Source: Owenia fusiformis (lineage: Eukaryota > Annelida > Polychaeta > Sabellida > Oweniidae). Taken from it: a stretch of 64,000 nucleotides of DNA. Where the stretch lies: the NCBI GenBank assembly GCA_903813345.2, contig CAIIXF020000002.1, positions 27,907,223-27,971,222 on the forward strand. Direction: 5' to 3'. The notes below the pieces were generated by a model. That model saw only the letters and a program-made list of their open reading frames with translations, did not search any database and was not told where the DNA came from. Below, piece by piece: positions 47,291-57,413 of this stretch (position 1 is its first letter; each line of letters opens with the position of its first letter). Both the position numbers and the translations under genes were made by a program.

Positions 47291-47506
47291 CTGTACTTCA
47301 ACTTAATTTGGTGCTACTTATTTTGGACGATTTTCTGTTTTGAACATTTGGCAACTACTTTATTTGGCGGACTTGCAATATTGAAATGTATAGACCATAC
47401 AATTACTTAAATTATTGAATTTGGTTGGTACTTAATTTGGCAGACTTTAACAATTTGGCAGATCCGCTAAATTATAATGACTGCCTTATTAAGTAGAAGT
47501 ACAGCA
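47291..47506. mobile_element. MITE, ~216 bp
   Basis: Left end CTGTACTTCAACTTAATTTG; right end ATTAAGTAGAAGTACAG, inverted. It carries TTGGTGCTACTTATTTTGG and TTTGGCGGACTTGCAATATT, matching the solo end at 1809-1905. It lies about 75 bp from the stop codon of sulfotransferase gene 1. Confidence 0.75.
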
Positions 47507-47580
47507 TATAAATGATGATGAATCAACAAATAAACTTATGTGACTATCATACATTTTATGAATAATGATACAGCTAATTC

Positions 47581-48928
47581 CTAATATATTGACTTGCGTA
47601 CCAATGGAGAATTCATGTCATAATCAAATAATTTAAAGTCCCAGTAAAATATCTTTGTCAGGTCATCAATAATCCAACGAGGAACCTCCTTATATTGTTC
47701 CTGTAGATATTTTGCTGTCTTTCTTGGCCCATCCTTGATTTTGGTTTTAACGCCTATTTTTTCTAGAACATAATTCGAATCTTCGGTGACTGTTTCTAGT
47801 TTAACTATAGCGTTGTAGTCTAAGTAAGGGTCACATGGTCGACACCATTCATAGTATTGTACCCAGTGGTCGTCAAGTCTACCAGACAATTGTTTTGGTC
47901 CATCTATTATAAATCTTAAAAAATCAGTAAATGTAAAACTTATATTTTCATATGGAATATTCATTGCATTTGAATCAGGATAATATCTGCTCATTATGCG
48001 GCGTCCAATAGTGTTCCTTTGTCGACTTATATATTTACTAGTTTCTTGATAGGTCATTCTGTTCGTATATGCCGAGAGGAGTCTTTCCCAGGGATCCCTC
48101 ACATTTATAAACCTTACTGTTGTCAAAGTTTTGTTGATATTTTCCCGGAGATCAAATTTGAATCCTGAATTGATGGCATTGAGGTCTTGGAATGTGTTTA
48201 TCCAACTTGAGTGCCCTGCTTTAAAACATGGACACCAGAGAACTCTGTTGGTCGTCTGACTGGGTGGAAATGTTAAATTTTTGATATAGAATAAATTATG
48301 GATTAATGTTGGGTGTTTATATTCTTTGGATTTTCTATATTCAATGCACATTTTTTGGATGTGCTGTATTCTTTTCTCTTGTATACTGCTTATGTCCTGG
48401 GGGATATCATTTATATCTCTGCTTTTATGTTCCTGAAAGAATACTCCAACTTTTTACCTCAAATATTTTATTTTAAATAATGCCCAATGATAATAATGAT
48501 ATAGTGTCCCCATTAATTTGCCAAACACTGAAATGGATTTAAAATTCGGTATTCCACATAAGATTTGATGGATTGAATATGTAGAACAAAAAGTGGCACT
48601 TCCAGTATTCAGTATGAAAAAAGTAAGAGGAAGATTTCTTATATGTTTAATGCTTTTTTTCTGGATATAACCTTTTTTTCTTATTCAATCGATAGTATCA
48701 GTTGCATTAGTAATATGCACATTGTGAAATCAGTATGAAAATGAATTTCAAATGTTTTTCTGGATATTGTCTTTATGACTCAATCATTTCACTCACCTTT
48801 TGTACATGTGTCCATAATCTTTTAATGTTTTGTTCTTTGTGTATCTTTATTTTTTTTCTGACTAAGTACCAATAGCAGGCTGCCATTATAAGCAGACATG
48901 CAATTATTACACCTTTCTTAAAGAACAT
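47581..48928 (-). CDS. Carbohydrate sulfotransferase 1 (CHST8-14-like)
   Basis: Two exons on the minus strand: 48928-48797 (44 codons) and 48432-47581 (283 codons plus TAG), joined at phase 0 with a GTGAGT donor and a TTCTTTCAG acceptor, 327 residues. Exon 1 starts MFFKKGVIIACLLIMAACYW: two Lys then a hydrophobic segment (residues 6-22), a type II signal anchor. A charged stem follows. The catalytic part has the 5'-phosphosulfate (PAPS) loop CPCFKAGHSSWI (about 111-122), the 3'-phosphate motif FINVRDPWERLLSAY (about 152-166) and the HWVQYYEWCRPCDPYLDYNA block with KLETVTEDSNYVLEKIG, all typical of Sulfotransfer_2. It should transfer sulfate from PAPS to a glycan in the Golgi lumen; acceptor sugar unknown. 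First member of a tandem array. Confidence 0.9.
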
Positions 48929-49142
48929 TGTTCCTGTACAATACTAGATTGATATAAGTTTCGCTCTCAGATTACTGTCTGTTTCTACATATAACCTGTT
49001 ATTCCTGCTTTATAAGTCTTTTAATGAGAGAATAACAAGATGGCACCAAAAATCAATATACTGTAGCATGCATCATATATTTATGTGACAGTTATTTCTT
49101 GGAATAATAAATACTTGGAATCATTTTTACAGTGGTATTGTA

Positions 49143-49441
49143 TTTTGTTTACCACCAATGGTGAGCAATACCTCTTGGGTATATCCTGTATTATATACAG
49201 TCATAATTATCGTAATTAGCCTGGAAGATAGAACCAGAAACCCCTCCTTGAAGGAGCCCTGTGTTCTTTTATGTGCACTCATAACTAGACATACAAGGCT
49301 ACCCATACACATACACACCACAGCCTTTTGTACAAGTTATGGACCACTCAGTCAAATTAAGTCTTGTCTGAACCGGGGATCGAATCCGAGAACTATTGCA
49401 TAAGAGGTAACTGGGCTATCGCTGAGCTATACTGGTGGACT
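49143..49441 (-). mobile_element. tRNA-derived SINE, copy 2
   Basis: Same family as 38750-39050. Read on the minus strand from 49441, the head has TAGCTCAGCGATAG (A box) and GGATTCGATCC (B box with one change), then the shared body. It lies in the spacer upstream of sulfotransferase gene 1. The tRNA-like part is SINE head, not a tRNA gene. Confidence 0.87.
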
Positions 49442-50744
49442 TAAAGTGGTCATTTATATATTTCCTAAATGTATTCCTCTTTTATTCTCATTATAAAACC
49501 ATGAGGTTTATCAATAAAAATCATGGTACCACCAGTCATTTAATGCTTGATAAGATGGTAGAAATTGTTTTGAACCTTTAGGAACAGCTGTTATACATGT
49601 AAAGTAAAGCTTTTGGGAATAATATATTATTTATAAAGACATTCTAAAGGGGGGGGGGGTGTATAGAGGGTCTTGGAAATGCATATACAATATTTTTCAG
49701 CTCTCTTATACCATATACAATATTTTTTCACCATATACAATATTTTTCACAGCTCTTATACCATATACGATATTTTAGGTGAAATACAATATACGATAAT
49801 TTTGAAACTGCTTTTGATTAAAGTTTGGATATTTATAAGGAAATAATATTAGGAGAGAATCCATGTACTAAAGTAAATGTATTATTATAAGGGAAATAGA
49901 CTCCACATACATACCACAATGATTTCATTTATTACATTATGAATAAGACACCATTCGGGTACATCCGCATTTTCAGGTAAACAAGTTGATTTAAAACACA
50001 TTTATGATATAAGATTCATGACTTATCTTTAGTGATTTCACAACCTACTTTGACCAAAAAACTAACTTTAACATTTCTGCAATTTGCTAAAGCCATTAGC
50101 CCATTACCTGTAAAAGTACCATAAAGATATTCAAAATTAGCACAAAACCTGCATCATTAGAATGGGTGGAACTCAGTGTTCCTCTTTCTTATGACCTACT
50201 TTCCCATGACATATTTTAATGTCAATGGAATCCTTCATAGTGAGCCAGGGAAAAAAATCCTTGAAACATAATTGATGCAAAATTGAGAATGTGGAATAAA
50301 AGATCATGTGTTCTATGAAAATAAAGTTTGCTGAGGAAAATATGTATCAGATAGGTAATGAAGATTCACAACGCACAATGATTTTGTAAAGCAGTTACCT
50401 GAAAATATTAAGTATTGAAAACAGTTTCAGAAATAAAGGACTTCACAAACTTCCATGTAGATAATTCATTTTTGATTGGACTCGAGTCTGGAAATTAGAG
50501 TTTGAAATAAAGGCAAGACGAGACTTGATTGTTTAAACAATTGAAACAAGAGACACTTCGGGGTTTCAGATAAGGCAGCCTTAAAGACAGTATAAGTTAA
50601 ATAAAGGTGTGTCAAAATAAAGCAAATTTCCATAAAGTTCAAACCACATGTTTCACGAATGATTTCAAGGCAAAGATGTATTGATGAGAATGAAAACTAC
50701 TCCATGCAACTAGAAATAACTTTCTTTTAAAGGACCACAGACGG

Positions 50745-52270
50745 TATTGCAACAGATTTCAGTCATATATTGGATTTTGGCTATTTTCTGAGGATTTGAA
50801 CAGGTGCATACACTCCCCTCCATAAGTTTGGCAACCCTTTTTCCCCCATTGAACTACGTGTTAAAGCCTCTTTACCTTTGAATTTTTATTTACTTAACCT
50901 GCATTGAAAATACTTATACTATTGATGGAAACGTAATTTTACTTTAATTCCAATACCTCCAAATTTTCTCAATTTTTTTCCTCAATTACACTAGGTCGGA
51001 AATTGATGATGAATTTGATGAATTTTTGAAAATCGACATTCCCATGTTAACCAATGGGAAATGGTAGGTTTGCCGCAAGTCATATGACAGAATATCCATC
51101 CATCCGAGTCCTTGCAAAAAATATGAGTTAGGCAGGTAATTGAATTTGCTAACTTTATTTAACAAAAAATTGATATGTTTCTTCAGGTTCAACAAAGTTA
51201 TAGGGCTTTAAAGTCAAAATTGTTTTTCAAAAAACCTCTCCCATTGAAATAACACAGGAGGCGAAAAATTCTTTTCAAAAATGACTTTGAAGGGCTGTAA
51301 CTTTAATATTCATCAAATAAACTAAACACTTAGTGTTCAAAAAAGTTAGACAATTCAATTTTCTATATAAACATATTTTTTGCTGAATCTTTTACTGAAA
51401 AGATATCCTGATTTCTGATTTGCCCTGAACCCTCCATTTCCCATTGGATTACATGTGAATGACGATTTTCAAAAATTCATCAAATTTATCATCAATTTTC
51501 GACCTATTGTAAATGAGCAAAAAAATTGAGAAAATTTGGAGGTATTGGAAAAAAAGTCAAGTTACGTTTCCATCAATATTATAAGTTATTTCATCGCTGG
51601 TTAAGTAAATAAAAATTCAAACGTAAAGAGGCTTTAACACGTAGTTCAATGGAGAAAAAAGGTTGCCAAACTTATGGAGGGGAGTGTATGTTAGGCCAAT
51701 GCATTAACTCCAGGACAAGCAATCATAGAGATTATAAAATAATTTGGACTTTAAGTCAGGGAAGGTGCAAATTTGCACCCCATCAACATGTTTTTTCTGT
51801 AATGTTGTCCTGATTTCCAGCCCTTTCCACACCTGTTTTTCAATGTTTGTTGCATCGATCACTCTGTTGCGTTTTAAATGAAAATATGATTCATGCAGGG
51901 GTTTAAAAGATATCAATTTTGAATGACCAAAATTTAGCTGAAAACAATGGATCACATGAGTTTTCCCTATGGGAAAATAACATGGGAAATACATGTACAG
52001 TTTTCCACTTTATCCCAAATAAATAAATAACTGTGTCTCAAAACTGTGTCTCAAAGTGCAACATATTGGTGCATCAAACATTGAAAAAACATATGTGGAA
52101 AGGGCTAAAAATCAGAACAAAATTTCAGAAAAACCTTCCCTGTCTCAAAGTCCAAATTATCATCAATTGCTCAATCAAATTGCTTGATCTGGAGTTAATG
52201 CATTGGCCTAACATATGCACCTGTTTAAATCCCCAATAAATAGCCGAAATCCAACATATGACAGTTTGAA
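50745..52270. mobile_element. palindromic element hosting a younger MITE
   Basis: Outer arms CATATATTGGATTTTGGCTA (about 50764) and complement near 52255; inner arms TTAGGCCAATGCATTAACTC (51691) and complement ending near 52213. Without the insertion at 50811-51686 it would be one ~650-bp palindromic element. Non-coding. Confidence 0.8.
50811..51686. mobile_element. Tc1/mariner-type MITE, 876 bp
   Basis: Starts CACTCCCCTCCATAAGTTTG and ends with its complement, with TA duplicated on both sides (50809-50810, 51687-51688). The empty site is preserved in the other arm of the host palindrome (GTGCATATGTTAGG near 52205, reverse strand). The inverted arms are about 240 bp and carry no transposase. 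Confidence 0.88.
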
Positions 52271-52436
52271 GACCAAATAAAAACCTTTTGCTATATAATG
52301 CTATATTAGCATTGTGATGCGTGTATTAAAACATGCGCTGTATGAACACTTTATACTGAAATATTTTAATGATTTATCCCACATACCCCGAAACACGAGT
52401 AGCCATAGTGACCATATTTTTCATCAAAATTAAGAT

Positions 52437-52965
52437 GAGTCAACGTCGCCAACGTGCAAATGCCAATGTTTTTGCTATAAATCAAGCAACAATGGTCTGT
52501 ACGACCTGTAATAAATATATAAGCAACGTTTTTATCACAAAATTCTTTGCCGGTTTTTTAAAATAATTTTCCAAATGATAGATAAAAATAATCGAATAAT
52601 TGAACGGAGGGGGGGAGGGAAAGGAGGGGGGGTGGAGTAATATGTCTTTAAGGTGGAAGAGATTTCCACAAATTCGTGTACTTGAAAATTGAACTCACTT
52701 ACTCAGTAACTTGATGTTACAACTCTGAGAAATGAAAAATGTCTTATAGACATATTACTCCCCCCTCCGTTCAATTTTAACGTTAGATTTTAACGTTAGA
52801 TTACTTTTTATATAACGTATGGTAACGTGTTTTACAAAACCAATGATGACAATAGTTTTGTGATAATTACTTCACTTACAAGTATTTATTACAGGTCGTG
52901 TAGACCCCTGTTGGTTGATTTATAGCAAAAAATTGGCATTTGCACATTGTCGACCCTGCACTTTT
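52437..52965. repeat. inverted-repeat block
   Basis: GTGCAAATGCCAAT.TTTTGCT and ACGACCTGTAATAAATA (52458-52520) recur inverted at about 52885-52950. Inside is another pair, ATTGAACGGAGGGGGG (52599) and CCCCCCTCCGTTCAAT (52759), with GAGTAATATGTCTT on the inner side. CCCCCCTCCGTTCA recurs at 54228. Confidence 0.75.
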
Positions 52966-53189
52966 TTAATAGATATTTTATTTTAAAACTCCACAGTTCA
53001 AAAAAATCCAAGAAGACCTAACATACGAGGGGTGATCCAAAAGGCTTGGACGCCCCGCTTTAACTTTGCTATTTTCTAATATAATTACATGAAACTTTCA
53101 GATAATAAAGATAAACATCTGAACAACTTTGTGTATAAGTTTCAATAGAAAATCATATATTTTACTTATTTTTCTAAATATTTTTTGAT

Positions 53190-53950
53190 ACCGGGTCCTT
53201 GCTACCCGGAACGGTATTTAATTATAAGAAATCTCGTCACAACTGTTATAATATGGCAAATACTTTAGGTTCAGGTGCACAACCTAACACCAGTCATGAT
53301 ATGACAGATATTCAGATTTTCAATCTGAGTGTCATCTGCCATCATCCTCACATATTAAGACCTACTTTTCAACATATTTTCCACGAATTTGAACACATTT
53401 TTCATACCGCTTTACCAATGAATGAAAGATATTTATGAAACCGCCATTGTTTATGTGATACAAATGCTGCTGGAGTGCCACTCTTAACCTCATCCAATGA
53501 GTAAAAACATTTTCTTTCAACCCTCCTTTCGACTTGGAGAAAAGAAAGAAAATCACACGGAGCCATATCTAGACTGTTACGTGCCTATGGTAGTTGCTCA
53601 AGGTCAATAATAGTGAAAATATATTGTAGTATTCTTTGTTTCACTTTGATTTCTTTCATGTTCTGCATTTCAGCAGCCATCTTGGAGCAAAAATGATACC
53701 AGAATGTGGGTTGATTGTCTGATGTCATTTTCTTAGAACTTGACATATATGGCCATTGTCATATGTGACATTATGATTAAAACACAATTAATTGGTTGCC
53801 GAGTAACCAAGGAAGTAAACTAACATGGTTTAACATTCAAAATTTAAGAAAAGATAGTGGTCAAGACTTGCAAAACAAGTCAAATAGCGGCAACATTTAA
53901 GGCTGAAAGTTGTCATGTGCGAATACCGTTCCGGGTGGCAGGGTCGCTAA
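53190..53950 (-). mobile_element. mariner-like transposon relic
   Basis: Minus-strand frames read LDMAPCDF and FFLFSKSKGG, then VKRYEKCVQIRGKYVEK: the end of a mariner transposase (DxAPxDFFLFP...W/Y-KCVxxxGxYVE). The N-terminal half is mostly missing and the frame is shifted within the DFFLF region. Bordering inverted repeats are ACCCGGAACGGTATT (about 53204) and complement (about 53924). A separate mariner-type terminus, TACGAGGGGTGATCCAAAAG, lies at 53027. Confidence 0.7.
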
Positions 53951-54706
53951 ATTAATAACTATCGAGAAAACTACATAAAATATATCATTTCACCATGAAA
54001 TTAATACACAAAGTAGTTAGGTTGTTGGTCTTTATTATTGGAAAGTTCAAAGTAATTTTATCAAAAACCAACAAAATTAGAGCAGGGCTTCCAAGAGTTT
54101 TGGATCACCACTCGTATTCCCCCGTCCACTGCGTCTATTCATTTAGCCATTCAATTGTAAACTTTCTCTTGAAAAAATAAATCTTCAAGATTTGTTGAAT
54201 TTTCTACCAAAAATCAGCTAGATCTACCCCCCCCTCCGTTCATTTCTTCTGATCATCCGGCGTGATTCTTATTTGAGACGATATTTAACACCTCCTGTGA
54301 AAATTTGAATGAAAAGGGCACAAAACTCTTAGTTTGAGAAGGATTTTTTCTAAACTTACAGTATTGATTGACCTGGAATGTGGAACCAATTAGAGAGACT
54401 ACTTTTCCATGTTTTTCCAACACGGTTACAGTAAGAGAGTTGGCACAATGGGGAACTTTAGGGTGCACTTTCTTCATAATTAGCCTTTTTTAATTCTAGA
54501 TACCATATACCATATATTTTCTATTATACCATATACCATATTTTTTACAGCTCTTATACAATATACGATAAATTTTTCCCCCTCTTATACAATATACAAT
54601 AAATTTTCAGCCTCTTATACGATATACAATATCTCTATACACCCCCCCCCCCCTCTAAAGGCTTTTATTATGTTGTACATTTTATGAATTTTGATACAGC
54701 TAATTC

Positions 54707-57203
54707 CTAAGATATTGATTTGCGTACTAAAGGAGAATTCATGTCATAATCAAATAATTTAAAGTCCCAGTAAAATATCTTTGTCAGGTCATCAATAATC
54801 CAACGAGGAACCTCCTTATATTGTTCCTGTAGATATTTTGCTGTCTTTCTTGGCCCATCCTTGATTTTGGTTTTAACGCCTATTTTTTCTAGAACATAAT
54901 TTGAATCTTCGGTGACTGTTTCTAGTTTAACTATAGCGTTGTAGTCTAAGTAAGGGTCACATGGTCGACACCGTTCATAGTATTGTAACCAGTGGTCGTC
55001 AAGTCTTCCAGCCAATTGTTTTGGTTCATCTATTATGTATCTTAAAAAATCTGTAAATGTAAAACTTATCTTTTCATATGGAACCACCATTGCATTTGAT
55101 CCAGGATAATATTTGAACATTATGCGACGCCCAATAGAGTTCCTTTGCCAACTTTTATGTGGTCTATTTTCGTGATAGGTCATTCTGTCCATATATGCAG
55201 AGAGGAGTCTTTCCCAAGGATCTCTCACATTTATAAACCTTACTGTTGTCAAACTTTTGTTGATATTTTGTTTCCAGAGATCAACTTTGAATCCCGAAGT
55301 GTTGGCATTGAGGTCTTTAAATGTATTAATCCAACTTGAGTGCCCTGCTTTAAAACATGGACACCAGAGAGCTCTGTTGGTTGTCTGACTGGGTTGAAAT
55401 ATTAAATTTCTGATATAGACTGAATTATGGTTAACTTTTGGGTGTTTATACTCTTGGGATTTTCTATATTCAATGCACATTTTTTGGAGGTGCTGTATTC
55501 TTTTCTCTTGTATACTGCTAATGTCCTCAGGGATATTGAGGTGTTGTATTCTTTTCTCTTGTATACTGCTTATGTCCTCGGGGATATCATTCATATCCCT
55601 GCTGTTATATACCTGAAAGAAATCCTCAATATTTTTACCTCCAACATTTGACAAATGTTCAATGATAATAATAATAAAGTGTTCCCACTGATTTGCCAAC
55701 CACTGAAATGGATTTAGAATTTGGTATTCTGCATAAAATGACCTTTTCAACCTTTTATGCATTATATCTGTGAAACAAAAATGAGGATTTTGTATTATGT
55801 ATTTTGAAATCAGTATGAAAATACATTTTAGAAAAAGTAATGCAAAGATTTCTCACAGATGCCAAAAGGAGAGGACCAAAAACTGTAAAGAAACCCAGCA
55901 GGAAAAGTAAACTCTTAAGTGTAAGCTTGTCATAAGAAAATAGGATCCTATGTATCCCAAAACCATGATCTAACATGAAGAGAAATAATGTCTAACACAC
56001 ACACCTAATGCGCTTAACTTTTTAATCAGGTAGTTGTTTCACTACTTAATGAATTTTCCAGGTATCTAAGCAGCTAGTGATGATTTTGATGAGAGTGATC
56101 TTTATATTTTTATGACTTACCAGCACAATAATAAGATATTACACTGTAGTGATGTCACCATCAGCAATTGTGCTGCACCCACTTGAGATTTTAATAAGAA
56201 GCATGCACCCACCTGAGAATTCGTTTGCACCAACTTTCCTTAGGGAACCTTAGGATCTGGTACTTGCAAAGTTATCTAACTGGAGGAAATGACAAGTAGT
56301 GTTTTGGGAGAACAGGTAGCGAATCGCTACCTTCGCAATGCTAATTTCGAGGCCTGCTAACACCCACCCCCCCTTCCAATAGAGGCATACACGATAGTTC
56401 AGAATGGCAACAATATTCTCACATCCCCTGTTGAAGAGCTCCAATTCCGGGAACAGATTTTTTACATCCGGGTTTTTTCCCCATTGAAATATACTGAGTC
56501 CGATTTTGAATACATCATTTCAATATTATTTGACATTCCTCTTCACGGATATTTGCACAATCGATAAAAATATAGGTCCTTATGGCAATCTGCAAAGCAT
56601 TTTCACAATTTATTTTGAAATTGATGATAATCATGAAATGTTCTACCGTGACGTCACTGACTTAGTTCCCGGAAGCTGAGACTCAATGACTCAATATGAA
56701 AAAGAAGCAAATTATTGTGTATATAACGCGGGGTTGATGTCATGCTTATATATGTTTGACTTATATCAATCGTGAGGGTTGTAACTTGGAATTAGTATGA
56801 CCTTTATCGTCCCGACAATACGCAAAAACATGGTTTAAAGGTTGGAAGAATTTGGTTTAGTCAACGGACCAATGAAAATTTGTCCCACTTGAAGTGATGC
56901 ATTGTTAATTACCATGTTTTCATCTATCGCGTATTAGTCTATTGGGAGCCATTATCACAAACTAGGACCAGAAGACCTAGCCCAAGGGACATTTCATTCA
57001 AACTGAAGTCATTACAATACTTGTTGAACTGTTTTTCTGGATATTGCCTTTATTGCTCAAACTTTTTAACTCACCTTTTTTACAAATGTCCATATTCTTT
57101 TAACACTTTCTTCTTTATTTTTCCCTGAATTTATGCTTAGGTACCAATAGCAGGCTGCCATTGTAAGCAGACATGCAATTATTACACCTTTCTTAAAGAA
57201 CAT
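54707..57203 (-). CDS. Carbohydrate sulfotransferase 2, duplicated stem
   Basis: Exons 57203-57075 (43 codons) and 55612-54707 (301 codons plus stop), phase 0, GTGAGT donor and TTCTTTCAG acceptor; 344 residues. Exon 1 begins MFFKKGVIIACLLTMAACYW, a type II anchor. The stem contains NIPEDISSIQEKRIQHL right after a near-identical DIPEDISSIQEKRIQHL, a 51-bp tandem duplication absent from genes 1 and 3. The catalytic motifs CPCFKAGHSSWI, FINVRDPWERLLSAY and YERCRPCDPYLDYNA match the other copies. The intron is 1.46 kb, enlarged by two insertions. The open frame continues upstream of the acceptor to 55762, but the splice-site match with genes 1 and 3 shows that part to be intron. Golgi glycan sulfation is inferred. 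Confidence 0.9.
56045..56320. mobile_element. insertion in gene 2 intron, ~275 bp
   Basis: Compared with the gene 3 intron (GGTAGTTGTTTCGCTACCTTCG near 60910), gene 2 has about 275 extra bases between GTTGTTTCACTAC and CGCTACCTTCG. No terminal repeats are obvious, so the nature of the insert is open. Confidence 0.55.
56380..56943. mobile_element. MITE insertion in gene 2 intron, ~564 bp
   Basis: Defined by comparison with gene 3, which has uninterrupted TCCAATCGGGAGCC near 60976. In gene 2 the insert starts AGAGGCATACACGATAG and ends with the inverted CTATCGCGTATTAGTCT, with AT on both sides. It contains no coding frame. Confidence 0.7.
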
Positions 57204-57413
57204 TGTTCCTGTACAATACTAGATTGATATAAGCTTCACTTTCAGATTACTCGCTGAATTTTACATATAAGCTGTTTTGGCATATCTGGCATATTTATCT
57301 GACAGTAATTTGTTTTTTTTGAATTATTTTTCAATAAAATCCTTTTGCCGATTTTATACATGTATGATGTACCAGATGTTGGGTTCAGTGTATGGTAGTG
57401 CAAAAAGAAGAAA

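Larger units (their letters stand above)
49648..54654. mobile_element. 5.0-kb nested TIR element, family unassigned
   Basis: Terminal inverted repeat AGGGGGGGGGGTGTATAGAG (left) and its complement with a longer C tract (right). The flanks CTAA (49644-49647, 54655-54658) form the target duplication; it may be six bases, CTAAAG. The paralogous spacer of gene 3 (around 59630-59650) shows the unoccupied site, so this is a true insertion between genes 1 and 2. Subterminal CTCTTATACCATATAC-type repeats occur at both ends in the same orientation (about 49680-49800, 54490-54635). The interior is a nest of palindromes, a TA-flanked MITE and a mariner relic, without an intact frame. Confidence 0.85.

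Noticed and set aside
55613-55762. Upstream extension of sulfotransferase 2 as an N-terminal domain
   Set aside because: It is open frame through the intron. The acceptor at 55613-55614 aligns with those of genes 1 and 3, and a separate conserved anchor exon exists at 57203-57075.
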